Positions 7,531-15,826 of a stretch of 61,845 nt of DNA are shown here, piece after piece. The stretch's first letter is position 1, and every line of letters starts with the position of its first letter. Below the pieces are notes generated by a model. That model had not been told where the DNA came from and ran no database searches. It worked only from the letters and a program-made list of their open reading frames with translations. The position numbers and the translations under genes were made by a program. Origin of the DNA: Anaerolineales bacterium UBA5195 (GTDB lineage: Bacteria; Chloroflexota; Anaerolineae; Anaerolineales; Villigracilaceae); contig DHVZ01000053.1 in the NCBI GenBank assembly GCA_002412925.1, positions 100,383 to 162,227 of the forward strand. The letters run 5' to 3'.

Positions 7531-8530
7531 CGGGCGCCAGCTTGGGGTCGGTTTCCACTGGTTCCGCGGGCTGTCCCGTAGGAGATTCGGGATGATATCC
7601 TGTCAGATGTGTGCCAGCCATCACAGTCAGGGCGCGTGGATGGATATGAACAGATAATGAACCCTGGCCCAACAGGATGCCATCGGCCACGGCTGGCATT
7701 TGGGGCTTTGAAACAAGTGTTACGTGTTTGGCGCGGTAATGCTTGATCCCGGCAGCCTCTATCAGACCCCCGCGAGGGAGCATGGCATATGAAATCATCT
7801 TCAATTTGGTCATATCCGAAAAAGTAAAGATGTCCAGATGGCCGTCTTTGAAGGATACATCCGGGGAAACCTGGAAATGCGGTCCGATAAAGGACATGTT
7901 GGAGATCAACAGCATATACGCCGTTGTTGCCAGGTATTGATGCCCATCCAGGTTAATCTTCAGCTTTGAGGGCGTTGCCGAGACAAGCGTCGAGATCAAA
8001 TCCCCGATCTGCGCCAGATCACCGTGCTGGATGCCATCTGCCATCGGATAGAGATCGGAGATGAGACCCAGGGCAACCCCTTCGAGGAACCAGTGGCGGG
8101 AATGCCCGCAGTGGACTCGTCCGACATCGATCTTTAACCGGCGGCCATGGCGTAACAGGGCGACAGAATTTGGAATATCGCCGGTGACCCCCAGATTGAA
8201 AGCGACGTTGTTGCGTGTGCCAGTGGGGATCAGGCCAAGGGTCGCATCTTTTCCGACCATGGCTCCTACCACGCTGTCGATCGTCCCATCGCCGCCCGCC
8301 ACAACGATCAGTTTGATGCCAGACTTGATGGCCTGCCGGACAACCGTCTCAAGCCGGCTATCGGGACGTGTGAGATAGACCTCGGGGAAAATTTGCTGGT
8401 CTTGCATTTCAGAAAGGATGCTCACAAGCTGCTGCGGCGATTCTCCCGGCTGGCCCGAACCGGGATTAAAGATCAGTTTTGCCCGGAGTGGGCGGTGAAA
8501 ACCTGTTTTAATTTTGCGGATGAGGTCCAT
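7523..8530 (-). CDS. diacylglycerol kinase-like lipid kinase (YegS/LCB5 type)
   Basis: 335 residues of the diacylglycerol kinase catalytic fold. The N-terminal half has KLIFNPGSG and the nucleotide-binding VVAGGDGTIDSVV motif, then LIPTGTRNNVAFNLG. The beta-rich C-terminal half matches the lipid-binding part of YegS/DgkB enzymes. It should phosphorylate diacylglycerol or a related lipid at the inner membrane face. Overlaps the downstream PAP2 phosphatase gene. The ribosome site at the ATG (8530) is weak. The last 30 residues are low-complexity. Confidence 0.9.
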   Translation of the reverse strand: MDLIRKIKTGFHRPLRAKLIFNPGSGQPGESPQQLVSILSEMQDQQIFPEVYLTRPDSRLETVVRQAIKSGIKLIVVAGGDGTIDSVVGAMVGKDATLGLIPTGTRNNVAFNLGVTGDIPNSVALLRHGRRLKIDVGRVHCGHSRHWFLEGVALGLISDLYPMADGIQHGDLAQIGDLISTLVSATPSKLKINLDGHQYLATTAYMLLISNMSFIGPHFQVSPDVSFKDGHLDIFTFSDMTKLKMISYAMLPRGGLIEAAGIKHYRAKHVTLVSKPQMPAVADGILLGQGSLSVHIHPRALTVMAGTHLTGYHPESPTGQPAEPVETDPKLAPDE

Positions 8531-8646
8531 TTACATAGCAGTCATCATTCTGATTTGCTAAAATCGCGCAGCGCGGCCTGAAGTACTGAATTTAAAATGG
8601 AACACAGCCTCCGGGTGGGAGACCATGCTCCGGAAAGAGATTGAGG

Positions 8647-8793
8647 TTAGCGGTTGATAATGAACAAAACACCAGCAATCAGCGCGCAGATTCCCGCGAT
8701 GATGCTCAGTACTCCATCAAGCCCCACGCCTAGCAGGCCCAGGCCGGTGATGATCAAAAAGATTCCGAGCAAGACCCATTTCAGTCTATTCAT
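8647..8793 (-). CDS. small two-helix membrane protein, 48 aa
   Basis: ATG at 8793 (AAAGGAG upstream on the minus strand) opens a 48-residue frame that is almost wholly hydrophobic: helix 1 from VLLGIFLIITGLGLLGV, a short turn (GLDGV), helix 2 SIIAGICALIAGVLFII, ending NR. It resembles many two-helix small membrane proteins of unknown function. Frame, ribosome site and composition together make it a likely real gene. Confidence 0.7.
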   Translation of the reverse strand: MNRLKWVLLGIFLIITGLGLLGVGLDGVLSIIAGICALIAGVLFIINR

Positions 8794-8936
8794 CTAATTT
8801 AATCTCCTTTGCTTAATCCAAAACTAAGTTTTAAGTAAACGCGGCTTGCAACTTCGTTAGGATAAAAAGGGAGCGGTACTTCTTTTTAGCGGGTCAATCT
8901 TTCTGTCAAAGGACAGCCCGCTCCCCCAACCCGGGG

Positions 8937-9107
8937 CTACAGATCTTTCATCAAATTGGCGAGGGCCAAGAGAACAAACCCGGCTACCACCAGCCAGAAA
9001 GCGTAAGCGCTGAGTCCGGGGATGGCTCCTTGCGCAGCCAGAACCCCAAGGGCCGCGAGTGCAACAGAAATCCAAAATGTGATCACTTTCGGTTCAGTGA
9101 GCTTCAT
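8937..9107 (-). CDS. small two-helix membrane protein, 56 aa
   Basis: ATG at 9107 behind a purine-rich AAAAGGAG site gives 56 residues: a polar start (MKLTEPKVI), helix TFWISVALAALGVLAA, a turn (QGAIPGLSAY), helix AFWLVVAGFVLLALANL and a charged end (MKDL). No family is recognised. It continues the run of small membrane genes from 8.6 to 11.4 kb, all on the same strand. Confidence 0.7.
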   Translation of the reverse strand: MKLTEPKVITFWISVALAALGVLAAQGAIPGLSAYAFWLVVAGFVLLALANLMKDL

Positions 9108-9234
9108 GATTTTTGGCTCCTTTTCTCATTTTTTTATGCATCTCTTCGGACCCCGTGGCCGAATGACCAGTTGAATGGGGGTGTCGAAAAGGTATCGCTT
9201 GATTCGTCAACGTCAAGACCCGTTGTTAACGGCC

Positions 9235-9588
9235 TCAAGAACTCAGGTTTGCCTTTTTCCAGGATTTTGCGGCGTCAGAAACGTACTCTAATTGCTCATT
9301 CACCCGTGTCTGGCTGTGATGGACTAATTCTTTCACCTTCCGGCGGCCATCGCGGGTGATTTGTTTTCGAGCCAACCAGATCTTCGCCTTGGCGGCGTCC
9401 AGCAATCCGGTGGTTCGATCGCGCAGTTCAAGGCCTTTTTCCTGGATTTGCGTTCTGGTTTTTTCTCCAGATTGCGGCGCCAGCAGCAGCATCGCGCCAG
9501 CGCCGGCCAGGCTGCCGATCAGCAGTCCGGCCAAGACGCCCCAAAAATGATGGTTGTGATTTTCGATTGCTTGATTCTCGTTGAGCAT
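9235..9588 (-). CDS. YtxH-domain protein, 117 aa
   Basis: A His-rich leader (IENHNHHFWG) precedes the YtxH helix (VLAGLLIGSLAGAGAMLLLA) and the signature APQSGEKTRTQIQEKG, then a long amphipathic helix. It is clearly paralogous to the adjacent gene 9617-9946: the block from LLLAPQSGEKTRTQIQEKG is identical, also at DNA level, so the two arose by tandem duplication. The start has GGAG. Probably membrane-anchored with the helical tail in the cytoplasm. Confidence 0.9.
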   Translation of the reverse strand: MLNENQAIENHNHHFWGVLAGLLIGSLAGAGAMLLLAPQSGEKTRTQIQEKGLELRDRTTGLLDAAKAKIWLARKQITRDGRRKVKELVHHSQTRVNEQLEYVSDAAKSWKKANLSS

Positions 9589-9616
9589 TATTTTTCTCCG
9601 CAGGCTGAGGTCAGTT

Positions 9617-9946
9617 TCAGGAACTTTGGATTGCTTTTTGTCCAGCTTTGGCGGCTTCGGAGACGTGCTCCAATTGTTCGGCGACCAGTTCTTGACCCTG
9701 GTGCATTAATTCCTTGGCCTTCAAGCTTCCGCTTTGGGCGAGTTTTTTACCATCCATACGAACCTGCGCCAGGGTCTCGTCGATCATTTCGGTCGCGAGA
9801 TCGCGCAGTTCGATGCCTTTTTCCTGGATTTGCGTTCTGGTTTTTTCTCCAGATTGCGGCGCCAGCAGCAGCATCGTGATAGCGCCAGCCAGTCCGCCAA
9901 TCAGCATACCGGTTAAAACGCTTAAAACATTATTATTTTTGTTCAT
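9617..9946 (-). CDS. YtxH-domain protein, 109 aa
   Basis: Short polar start, membrane helix (VLTGMLIGGLAGAITMLLLA), the APQSGEKTRTQIQEKG signature, then a charged helix ending in QKAIQSS. Start codon follows AAAGGAG. It lies 28 bases upstream of its tandem copy 9235-9588, presumably in one transcript. Divergence between the copies is concentrated in the tail, which suggests different partners or relaxed constraint. Confidence 0.9.
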   Translation of the reverse strand: MNKNNNVLSVLTGMLIGGLAGAITMLLLAPQSGEKTRTQIQEKGIELRDLATEMIDETLAQVRMDGKKLAQSGSLKAKELMHQGQELVAEQLEHVSEAAKAGQKAIQSS

Positions 9947-10026
9947 TGTATTTTCTCCTTTAAAGTGTTGATCGGATCATTTCCTGCCCTGGTTTTGTTG
10001 TCAAACCAGGCAATCCCATTCTGTTT

Positions 10027-10221
10027 TCAGGTCTCTTGATCGGCGCTTCTCTCGCGTCCCTCACCACCCAAGAAGACACCGGCATCCTCTTGCTCTTCTA
10101 CTGTGGTTTCAATCAGGCTTGCCAGCCATTTGAAGCAATGATTAATGACCGGCAACCTGACGAAAAAACGGGTAGGTTGCTGCTGGGCATCGGGACCGTT
10201 TTGAGGGAAGGAATTATCCAT
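10027..10221 (-). CDS. small hypothetical protein, 64 aa
   Basis: A 64-residue frame begins 15 bases after the YggT-like gene stop (10236) with a passable GCGAGG site. The protein is polar with a central segment LPVINHCFKWLASLIET and an acidic end. I do not recognise it. It may be a co-transcribed small protein or an accidental frame; codon content is unremarkable. Confidence 0.4.
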   Translation of the reverse strand: MDNSFPQNGPDAQQQPTRFFVRLPVINHCFKWLASLIETTVEEQEDAGVFLGGEGRERSADQET

Positions 10222-10235
10222 GCCTGCCTCGCTGC

Positions 10236-10661
10236 CTATGGAAGAATGTTGCGCTGTTCGCTGGTTGTGGTTTGCGTGGTGCCCACAACTGGTCCGCGCG
10301 GGCGGTAAAAGACCAACCAGACGATTCTTTCCACGGCCCAGGCGATCAGGGCGTAGATCACCATGGCGAACATGGAGGAGAGCTCGAGGACAAAGTTTCC
10401 GCTGGAGGGGGAATTGATCAGCCCTTCAAAGGGAAACAAGAAGATATAGGTAAATCCGTAGATCATGCTCACGATCAGGCTCTCGGGATTGGCCCCGATC
10501 AGTTTCAGACCGATGCGCAGCGCAATCAGGGCCTCGAGAATGCCCAAAAGCAGCCAGATCAACTGGGTGGCCTTAAACGTAAAGATGCGCTGTTCGCGTT
10601 CCGGTTCTTGTTGTGAAGATGTAACTTGTGTCATTCTGTTATCGGTTGACATTTTGACCAT
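10236..10661 (-). CDS. YggT-like membrane protein
   Basis: 141 residues: a polar, Gln/Glu-rich N-terminus of 30 residues, then helices LIWLLLGILEALIALRIGLKLIGA, a re-entrant stretch SMIYGFTYIFLFPFEGLI and a last helix (AMVIYALIAWAVERIVWLVF). The R-x-G-L-K-x-(I/L)-G-A-N-P pattern is characteristic of the YggT/YCF19 region. Members are integral membrane proteins with unclear roles in division or osmotic stress. An internal ATG at 10652 is an alternative start. Confidence 0.75.
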   Translation of the reverse strand: MVKMSTDNRMTQVTSSQQEPEREQRIFTFKATQLIWLLLGILEALIALRIGLKLIGANPESLIVSMIYGFTYIFLFPFEGLINSPSSGNFVLELSSMFAMVIYALIAWAVERIVWLVFYRPRGPVVGTTQTTTSEQRNILP

Positions 10662-10856
10662 TCTTTCTAAATCTACTCTTTGTTCGGAGTAGGGATTGAT
10701 CTTGTGATGTTTTAAGTAACCACTTTGCCGTGTTATTGCTCGTCCCGTTTAGAGGAGATTGCTTTGGGCTGGATTTCGAGCCAGGTGAGATAAGCAATCA
10801 CCCTACTCAGCCACCAGCCCTCGCAATGACCTGGTCAATTCCTGCAAGTGGAGCGA

Positions 10857-11120
10857 TTAAGCCCTGCGGCGACTCCTTTGGAAAAAGTGGACGATCGCCA
10901 GCAAGATCAAAGACCCCAGCAACGTAACCAGCATGGTCGGGATGGTGAACGCATCGTTGATCGTCCCGACTTTGAAGATCGGGCTGAGGAAGTAACCGGC
11001 CAGGAATGCGCCCAAAACGGCCACAATGATATTGATCAGCAGGTTCGAGCGGTCGTGCATCAATTCAGTTGCTATCCAGCCAATCACTGCTGCTACAATC
11101 AGGTAGATGAGGATGTTCAT
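10857..11120 (-). CDS. GlsB/YeaQ/YmgE-type membrane protein
   Basis: 87 residues with the three-helix layout of the transglycosylase-associated (YeaQ/YmgE) family: helix LIYLIVAAVIGWIATEL, a loop (MHDRSNLLINII), a helix with VAVLGAFLAGYFLSPIF and a last helix before the basic tail QRSRRRA. The family is widespread and stress-induced, with no known enzyme activity. Start behind CTGGAG. Neighbours are a CsbD gene upstream and the YggT-like gene downstream. Confidence 0.85.
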   Translation of the reverse strand: MNILIYLIVAAVIGWIATELMHDRSNLLINIIVAVLGAFLAGYFLSPIFKVGTINDAFTIPTMLVTLLGSLILLAIVHFFQRSRRRA

Positions 11121-11182
11121 TTTTTATCTCCAGTGTGAATTTATAGGTTGCATGGAATACCATGCGTTTTTTGTTGCACTAA

Positions 11183-11416
11183 TTATTTAACGGGAGTGGG
11201 TTCCGTTTTCAGTTTGGCTTCGTATTCCGTCACGCGCTTGTCAATTTCATTAGCTGCGGCCTCGCGAGTGTAGCCATACTTTTCCTGAAGCAGGCCGGTC
11301 AGGACCTCGAACTTACCAGCGGCCCGATCCAGGTCATCATCGGTGAGTTTGCCCCACCAGGCTTTGGCCTCGCCTCGGATTTGTTTCCACTTGCCTTCGA
11401 AGATATCTTTGTTCAT
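11183..11416 (-). CDS. CsbD-family stress protein, 77 aa
   Basis: Good match to the family pattern: FEGKWKQIRGEAKAWWGKLT at the start, DDLDRAAGKFEVLTGLLQ in the middle and YGYTREAAANEIDKRV near the end. Predicted small helical cytosolic protein of the general stress response. Strong CTGGAGG ribosome site. Paralogue of 6126-6365. Confidence 0.92.
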   Translation of the reverse strand: MNKDIFEGKWKQIRGEAKAWWGKLTDDDLDRAAGKFEVLTGLLQEKYGYTREAAANEIDKRVTEYEAKLKTEPTPVK

Positions 11417-11528
11417 GGTTTGATCCTCCAGATCATTTGAAAAAGCTCAAAAGCTGTCCCAACTGACGCCGGCGCTCGGGACAGCCTTGGCGCGCCGGAT
11501 CTCAAATCTCTCAACCAGCCAGGTGGCG

Positions 11529-11903
11529 TCATTGAAGACGAATGCTCGCGGCTGCGAGCCGCAGGCGATCGGCCACACGTTCAGGCGTCTCACCTTTACT
11601 GATAAACGCATCGGCGCCGGAAGAGAGTGCGGCTTGATGACGGGCGTCCAGATGACTGATGAGCACAACAAGGATCGCGGTGGGACAGGCCAGACGCAGT
11701 TCAGCCAGGGCCTGAACCCCCAGATCGATTGGGAGCAGGTCCCAATCCACCAAGAGCATGTCCAGGCTGGTGGCCGGGGCATTGGCTAACGTGGTGGTCC
11801 AATCGGCCGCTTCGCCTACCACTTCCATGTTTAGGTCCAGGAGCAGCAGGCGCAGGGCAGAGCGTTCTTCAAGCTTGGCATCGGCTAAATATACGCGGAT
11901 CAT
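11529..11903 (-). CDS. stand-alone receiver (response regulator) domain
   Basis: 124 residues with the CheY fold order: MIRVYLADAKLEERSALR at beta-1, the phospho-acceptor aspartate in LLVDWDLLPID, a Ser in the VVLISHLD strand and the conserved lysine in AFISKGETPER. The first acidic pocket is AD-A-K rather than the usual DD, so metal binding may be weak. There is no output domain, so it acts through protein contacts. The neighbouring upstream gene is a PAS-GGDEF cyclase; the two are separated by repeat copy 5. Confidence 0.85.
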   Translation of the reverse strand: MIRVYLADAKLEERSALRLLLLDLNMEVVGEAADWTTTLANAPATSLDMLLVDWDLLPIDLGVQALAELRLACPTAILVVLISHLDARHQAALSSGADAFISKGETPERVADRLRLAAASIRLQ

Positions 11904-11908
11904 ACATT

Positions 11909-11978
11909 CATCCTACAATAGAACTTCCCCGGCCACATCCATCGACCGGGGAGTATTGTTCTCCGCCACTTGGGGGAG
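11909..11978 (-). repeat. 70-bp two-hairpin repeat, copy 5
   Basis: Loop CACATCCATCGA, core arms CCCCGG/CCGGGG; the outer arm pairing is partly lost (AACTTC against GAGTATT). Stem-loop A is the majority form. It lies between the diguanylate cyclase stop (12022) and the receiver start (11903). Confidence 0.9.
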
Positions 11979-12021
11979 GCGGGTAGGGTTTAATGGACTA
12001 CTTTGTGTCTTTCTTGTTAAC

Positions 12022-12999
12022 TCAGGGAACGGCTCCAGGGCTGGATTCGCAGCCTGCCACCATCACCAGGCCTTTGCCCTCCTGTTTGGCGCGATAAAGC
12101 GCCGCATCGGCGGCCTTTAAAAGGCTTGCGCTGGTGGAACCGTGTTCGTGGAAAACCGCAACACCCAGCGAAAGGCTGACCGGATCGAGTGTTTTCCCTT
12201 CGAACAGAACCTGCAAATTCCCGGCATTCTCTCTGAGAAAATCTGCCCGCTCCCGCGTCACACCCAGCGAGGCGTCGGGCAGGACAAGGATGAATTCATC
12301 GCCGCCATACCGGCAAGGAATATCCTCTCCGCGGACATGCTTGAGCAGCAAGCTGCCCAGCTCTTGCAGGATTGCATCGCCCGCCGCATGGCCATAGGTA
12401 TCGTTGAAGCTCTTGAAATCATCCACATCCAACAAAATGATGCCCAGTGAAAGTTGTTTGCGCGCAACGCGCAGCAGTTCGCGTTCCAGGGTCTCTTCCA
12501 AATAACGCCGGTTGAACAAACCGGTCAAGTGGTCGCGGATGGACAGCTCACGCAGGCGTGCTTCGTTTTCGAGCAGGGCATTCTGGGCTTTTTTACGTTC
12601 GGTGATGTCGCGGATATTGCATTGGATCACTTTTTCACCTTCCACCAAGTAGACGTTGCTGACAAATTCAACTTGAAAGAGCCGCCCATCCTTTGCTCTG
12701 AGCGGCAAGTCTTCGTAGCGAATGTATTCATGCTCCTGCAAGGTTTTGAAGGCCTCCTGGCTGGTTTCAATATCTTTGAACGGGCCGACTTCCCAGAGCT
12801 TTCTTTGGACAAATTCTTCGCACGAATAACCCAACATCTCGATCAGGAAAGGGTTGACATCCTCGATCATGCCCGTCTCGGCGTCCAGAATTAAAATCCC
12901 ATCCTGTGCGGCTTCGAACAAGCGGCGGTAACGCAGCTCTGAAGTCTTTAGCTTTTTTGTACTCACCACTTCATCTTTCCTGGGTCTGTCTTTCAGCAT
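12022..12999 (-). CDS. PAS-GGDEF diguanylate cyclase
   Basis: 325 residues. A PAS domain (about 22-145, RRLFEAAQDGILILDAETG ... VIQCNIRDITERKKAQ) is followed by a GGDEF domain (about 155-315) with an intact active site (RYGGDEFILVLPDA) and a product-inhibition site RxxD exactly five residues before it (RGED then IPCRY). It should make cyclic di-GMP in the cytoplasm and be feedback inhibited; the PAS domain would sense a small ligand or redox state. No membrane segments. The start follows CAGGTGA. Confidence 0.93.
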   Translation of the reverse strand: MLKDRPRKDEVVSTKKLKTSELRYRRLFEAAQDGILILDAETGMIEDVNPFLIEMLGYSCEEFVQRKLWEVGPFKDIETSQEAFKTLQEHEYIRYEDLPLRAKDGRLFQVEFVSNVYLVEGEKVIQCNIRDITERKKAQNALLENEARLRELSIRDHLTGLFNRRYLEETLERELLRVARKQLSLGIILLDVDDFKSFNDTYGHAAGDAILQELGSLLLKHVRGEDIPCRYGGDEFILVLPDASLGVTRERADFLRENAGNLQVLFEGKTLDPVSLSLGVAVFHEHGSTSASLLKAADAALYRAKQEGKGLVMVAGCESSPGAVP

Positions 13000-13066
13000 C
13001 TGTCACCTGCCTTTCTGGCCCGATCCTGGTCTGCAGGGCTCTTAACGTATACCTGTTGAACCCGAC

Positions 13067-13220
13067 TAGATTTTATGTCAAAGCCTCTCTCGTGCCGCAA
13101 CCACCTTAAAGTGTAAGGTTCTTTTGGAAGTTTTCCACTCGAAATGAGGCAGATGAGCCAACATTTTTAGATAGTTGCGGCACTAGTCGAGGGAGGCTTC
13201 ATCAGCGCCACTTGGGGGAT
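13067..13220 (-). repeat. disrupted two-hairpin repeat with a second repeat in its loop
   Basis: Stem-loop B arms AAGCCTCTCTCG (13081-13092) and CGAGGGAGGCTT (13188-13199) still pair, and the stem-loop A remnant GCCACTTGGGGGAT follows at 13207-13220. The normal 12-base loop is replaced by about 95 bases holding the other repeat family (13092-13183). The flanking CATCCTACAA part is missing. Confidence 0.75.
13092..13183. repeat. 92-bp repeat with terminal inverted repeats, copy 1
   Basis: Bounded by GTGCCGCAAC and its complement GTTGCGGCAC. The inner part shares long blocks (TTTTGGAAGTTTTC, ACTCGAAATGAGGCAGAT) with 46921-46999. Too short to code for anything; it has the look of a small non-autonomous mobile element. 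Confidence 0.75.
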
Positions 13221-13229
13221 GATGAAAAA

Positions 13230-14045
13230 TTAAGCATCGTCAGCCACCGCTGTGTGCAACCTTGTCTGCGGATCGTTCCTGTGCCAGAGGGACAACCCGT
13301 TCAAGATCAAGCTGAACTGGGAAAACCCGAACCAGAGCAGGAAAATCGTCAGGCCGATGGAGGCAGTCTGAATCCAGCCGGGCAAGAACCTGATCAGCAT
13401 GGCAAGCTGGCCGCGCCAGCCAGTGAGCTTCTGACCATACGCCTGCACAACCTTTAGAAAATTCTGAAGGTTGTGCTTCGTCTCCGTAAAATCACCTTCC
13501 ATCAGGTAGGAAGCATCCTCCATAAAGGTGGAGGCTTTTTTCACCAGACCTTCCACCTGGGTGATCTGGGCATCCAGCGAACCGGCGCTGGCGATCAGGT
13601 CACCGAGCAGTTCATCGCCAGGGAGGTTTAAATCTACAAAAGGCAGCGCGTTGATTTTCTCGAGCGTCACCCGCATGTCCTGTAGACTGCTTTTCGCCTG
13701 ATCGATATTTTCACGGGAAGCTTTCAGACCGGGGAGCAATTGATTCTCCAGTGATCCGTTCACGTCACCGAAAAATGCTTTGGCCTGGGTAAAGTCAGCT
13801 TTCAGCGTTACCAGGCTTTTCTCGGCCGCTTCGACGGTTCGCAGGGTGCGTTCCAGTTCAAGCTCTGCATTCTGGAGCGCTGTTTGCGCCTGCGCCAGTT
13901 CATGGTCGATTGCCCGTACCCGGGCAATTGAGACCTGTGTCAGCGGCTCTTTATATGTCCAGACCAGCGCAATCCCGGCGATACTCAGGCCGAGCAGGGT
14001 TGAGCTGATCGTGATCAAGATTCCAGCGAGAATTTTATGTACCAT
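13230..14045 (-). CDS. membrane-anchored coiled-coil protein
   Basis: 271 residues. An N-terminal membrane helix (ILITISSTLLGLSIAGIALVW) is followed by about 150 residues of charged heptads (HELAQAQTALQNAELELERT and on) and a second membrane segment (LPGWIQTASIGLTIFLLWFGF) before a short tail. The coiled coil would lie outside the cytoplasm between the two anchors. I do not recognise a family; methyl-accepting or division-associated coiled-coil proteins have similar outlines. Start behind AAGGAG. Next gene upstream is a PAP2 phosphatase. Confidence 0.7.
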   Translation of the reverse strand: MVHKILAGILITISSTLLGLSIAGIALVWTYKEPLTQVSIARVRAIDHELAQAQTALQNAELELERTLRTVEAAEKSLVTLKADFTQAKAFFGDVNGSLENQLLPGLKASRENIDQAKSSLQDMRVTLEKINALPFVDLNLPGDELLGDLIASAGSLDAQITQVEGLVKKASTFMEDASYLMEGDFTETKHNLQNFLKVVQAYGQKLTGWRGQLAMLIRFLPGWIQTASIGLTIFLLWFGFSQFSLILNGLSLWHRNDPQTRLHTAVADDA

Positions 14046-14103
14046 GCGATCTCCTTGTACAAAACCGCCTTTTTATTGCAGTCATGGGAGGATTACCAAC
14101 CCA

Positions 14104-14871
14104 CTAAACGGGCTGAGATTCAACTGCTGCCACGGGTTGGTTGACAAAGTAACGTGGCTTGCCCCAGCGATACAACTGGAGGCTTGCTGCCAGGGTCAGG
14201 CTGCCCAGCAAATAAGAGCCCAGCACGTCGCTGGCCCAGTGCTCGCCCAGGTAAATGCGCGAGACGCCGATCAGGCTGATTGGGAGGCCAATCAGCGCCA
14301 GGAGCAGGCTGCGTTTTAGGGAGGGTTTCAGTAAGCAAAACGCCAGGAACCCGATCAAGCCAAAAAAGCCCAGATAGTACATGACATGCCCGCTTGGGAA
14401 GCTGTAGCTCTTCAGCGGTTCAATTACATTCACCAGGCCTGCCGTGGGGCGCGGGCGCTGAACCAGTTCCTTGATCAGGAGATTGAGCCCCGCAGAAAAG
14501 ACTGCCGCAAGAAGAGCCACGACAGCTTCCCAGTGCAGGCCAAGAGCATAAATCAAGACAACGATCAGCGCTGTGACGATCACCGCCTGCGGACTAAAAC
14601 CCGCCCAGCTTACTGCGCTCATCAAGGATGGAAAGAACGGCAAATTAATCAACTGGATGGTTCGGGTGATCTGGAGATCAATCGCAAAAGCCGGGTTGGT
14701 TTTAACCAAAAAAGTCAAGACGCCGAAAGCGCCCGCAGCCAAGATCAGCGCTGTTTGGAACAGTGCGGCCCGATAGTGCCGCTCAGGGACGGGTGCATTC
14801 CTAGCCTGCGCGGCCTGGTGAGTATCCTCTTCAATCTTTTTAGTTGGTTTTTTGTTGTTTTGTTCCGGCAT
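14104..14871 (-). CDS. PAP2-family membrane phosphatase
   Basis: 255 residues, about six helices after a polar 40-residue start. The PAP2 motifs are K-x6-RP (KELVQRPRP, one residue shorter in spacing), PSGH (SFPSGHVMYY) and R-x5-H-x3-D (RIYLGEHWASD). Predicted to hydrolyse lipid phosphates or undecaprenyl diphosphate at the outer face of the membrane. The first motif is slightly irregular, otherwise intact. It differs clearly from the PAP2 protein at 6739-7530, so they are not recent duplicates. Confidence 0.9.
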   Translation of the reverse strand: MPEQNNKKPTKKIEEDTHQAAQARNAPVPERHYRAALFQTALILAAGAFGVLTFLVKTNPAFAIDLQITRTIQLINLPFFPSLMSAVSWAGFSPQAVIVTALIVVLIYALGLHWEAVVALLAAVFSAGLNLLIKELVQRPRPTAGLVNVIEPLKSYSFPSGHVMYYLGFFGLIGFLAFCLLKPSLKRSLLLALIGLPISLIGVSRIYLGEHWASDVLGSYLLGSLTLAASLQLYRWGKPRYFVNQPVAAVESQPV

Positions 14872-14897
14872 GCTGTTTGTTTTTCCTTGACCTTCTT

Positions 14898-14967
14898 AAT
14901 CCTATAACAAAGCCTCCCCGGCCACATCCATCGACCGGGGAGGCTTTATCTCCGCCACTTGGGGGAG
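14898..14967 (-). repeat. 70-bp two-hairpin repeat, copy 7
   Basis: Perfect 13-bp arms AAAGCCTCCCCGG/CCGGGGAGGCTTT. Compared with AACAC/GTGTT copies both sides of the outer stem changed together. It lies 120 bases past the gene stop at 15087, after that gene's own terminator. Confidence 0.93.
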
Positions 14968-15026
14968 ATTCTCGGTAGGGCGCGGTGATGCTGCTGACGA
15001 GTTTTGCCCCAGGCGGAAAAGAAAGC

Positions 15027-15062
15027 AAAGAAAACGGCGAACGTATAATCGCCGTTTTCTTT
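15027..15062. terminator. 14-bp-stem intrinsic terminator
   Basis: AAAGAAAACGGCGA pairs perfectly with TCGCCGTTTTCTTT around an eight-base loop; T-rich ends on both strands make it work either way. It should end the 15087-15731 transcript. Confidence 0.85.
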
Positions 15063-15086
15063 TAGAACCCGATTATGCAAACCGGG

Positions 15087-15731
15087 CTATTGGGGGCAGC
15101 CGCCAGCCGGCGCCGGGATAATGTCGCCCGTGTGTTTGCCATGACCATTCAGTCCGTTCACGCTGACCGTGATCAAGACATAAGGGTTTTTTGAACTGCC
15201 GGTGGCATGGCAGATCGTGATCTTGCCATCTTGATTCGCTGACACGGTGGCCGCCGGAGTGGTGGTTCCTGAAGGTGTCGCGGTCACAGTGGCGGTGATG
15301 GCAGGCGTCGGTGTTACGGATGGGCAGCCGCCTGCGGGCGCCGGGATAAGATCGCCTTTGTGGTTGCTATGCCCGTTCAGCCCGCTGAAATCAATTGTGA
15401 TTTCAGTGTAGGGGTTGGTCGCGCTGCCGGTGGCATGACAGATGGTGAGCTTCCCAACGTTATTCCCCGTTTCGACTGCTTTGGGGCAGCCGCCTGCAGG
15501 AGCCGGGATGATGTCATCCGGGTGGTCAACATGTGCGGTCAACCCATTAAAATCCAGCGTGATTGCCTCGTACGGAGTGGCCGCATCACCCGTGGCGTGG
15601 CAGATGGCGAGTTTCCCATCATTTAGCTGAGCCGCAAGCGCAGAATTACCACAGGCAGCGATGGTCAAGGCAGCCAAAACCACTATAGAAAGTACACCAA
15701 ATATTTTTGAAAAGCGTCGTTCGAGTTTCAT
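15087..15731 (-). CDS. secreted protein of three ICHATG repeats
   Basis: 214 residues. A signal peptide with a possible lipobox (ALTIAACG) leads to three 45-residue repeats, each built as GK(L/I)xICHATG - NPY - IT - GLxxHxxHxxDxIPAPAGGCP. Each repeat has two cysteines and at least two histidines at fixed places, so disulphide or metal binding is plausible. A Thr/Pro linker separates repeats two and three. Similar modules occur singly in secreted proteins of several phyla without a known role. Start behind AAAGGA; a strong terminator follows at 15027-15062. Confidence 0.8.
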   Translation of the reverse strand: MKLERRFSKIFGVLSIVVLAALTIAACGNSALAAQLNDGKLAICHATGDAATPYEAITLDFNGLTAHVDHPDDIIPAPAGGCPKAVETGNNVGKLTICHATGSATNPYTEITIDFSGLNGHSNHKGDLIPAPAGGCPSVTPTPAITATVTATPSGTTTPAATVSANQDGKITICHATGSSKNPYVLITVSVNGLNGHGKHTGDIIPAPAGGCPQ

Positions 15732-15826
15732 TAGGATTCCTTTGCTGGGACAAACTTTAGTAAGTTGTCTGCAGCCTATTTGACCGAGGTTCGGTCGTTT
15801 GTGAGTTCAAGTACAGCTCATGATTT

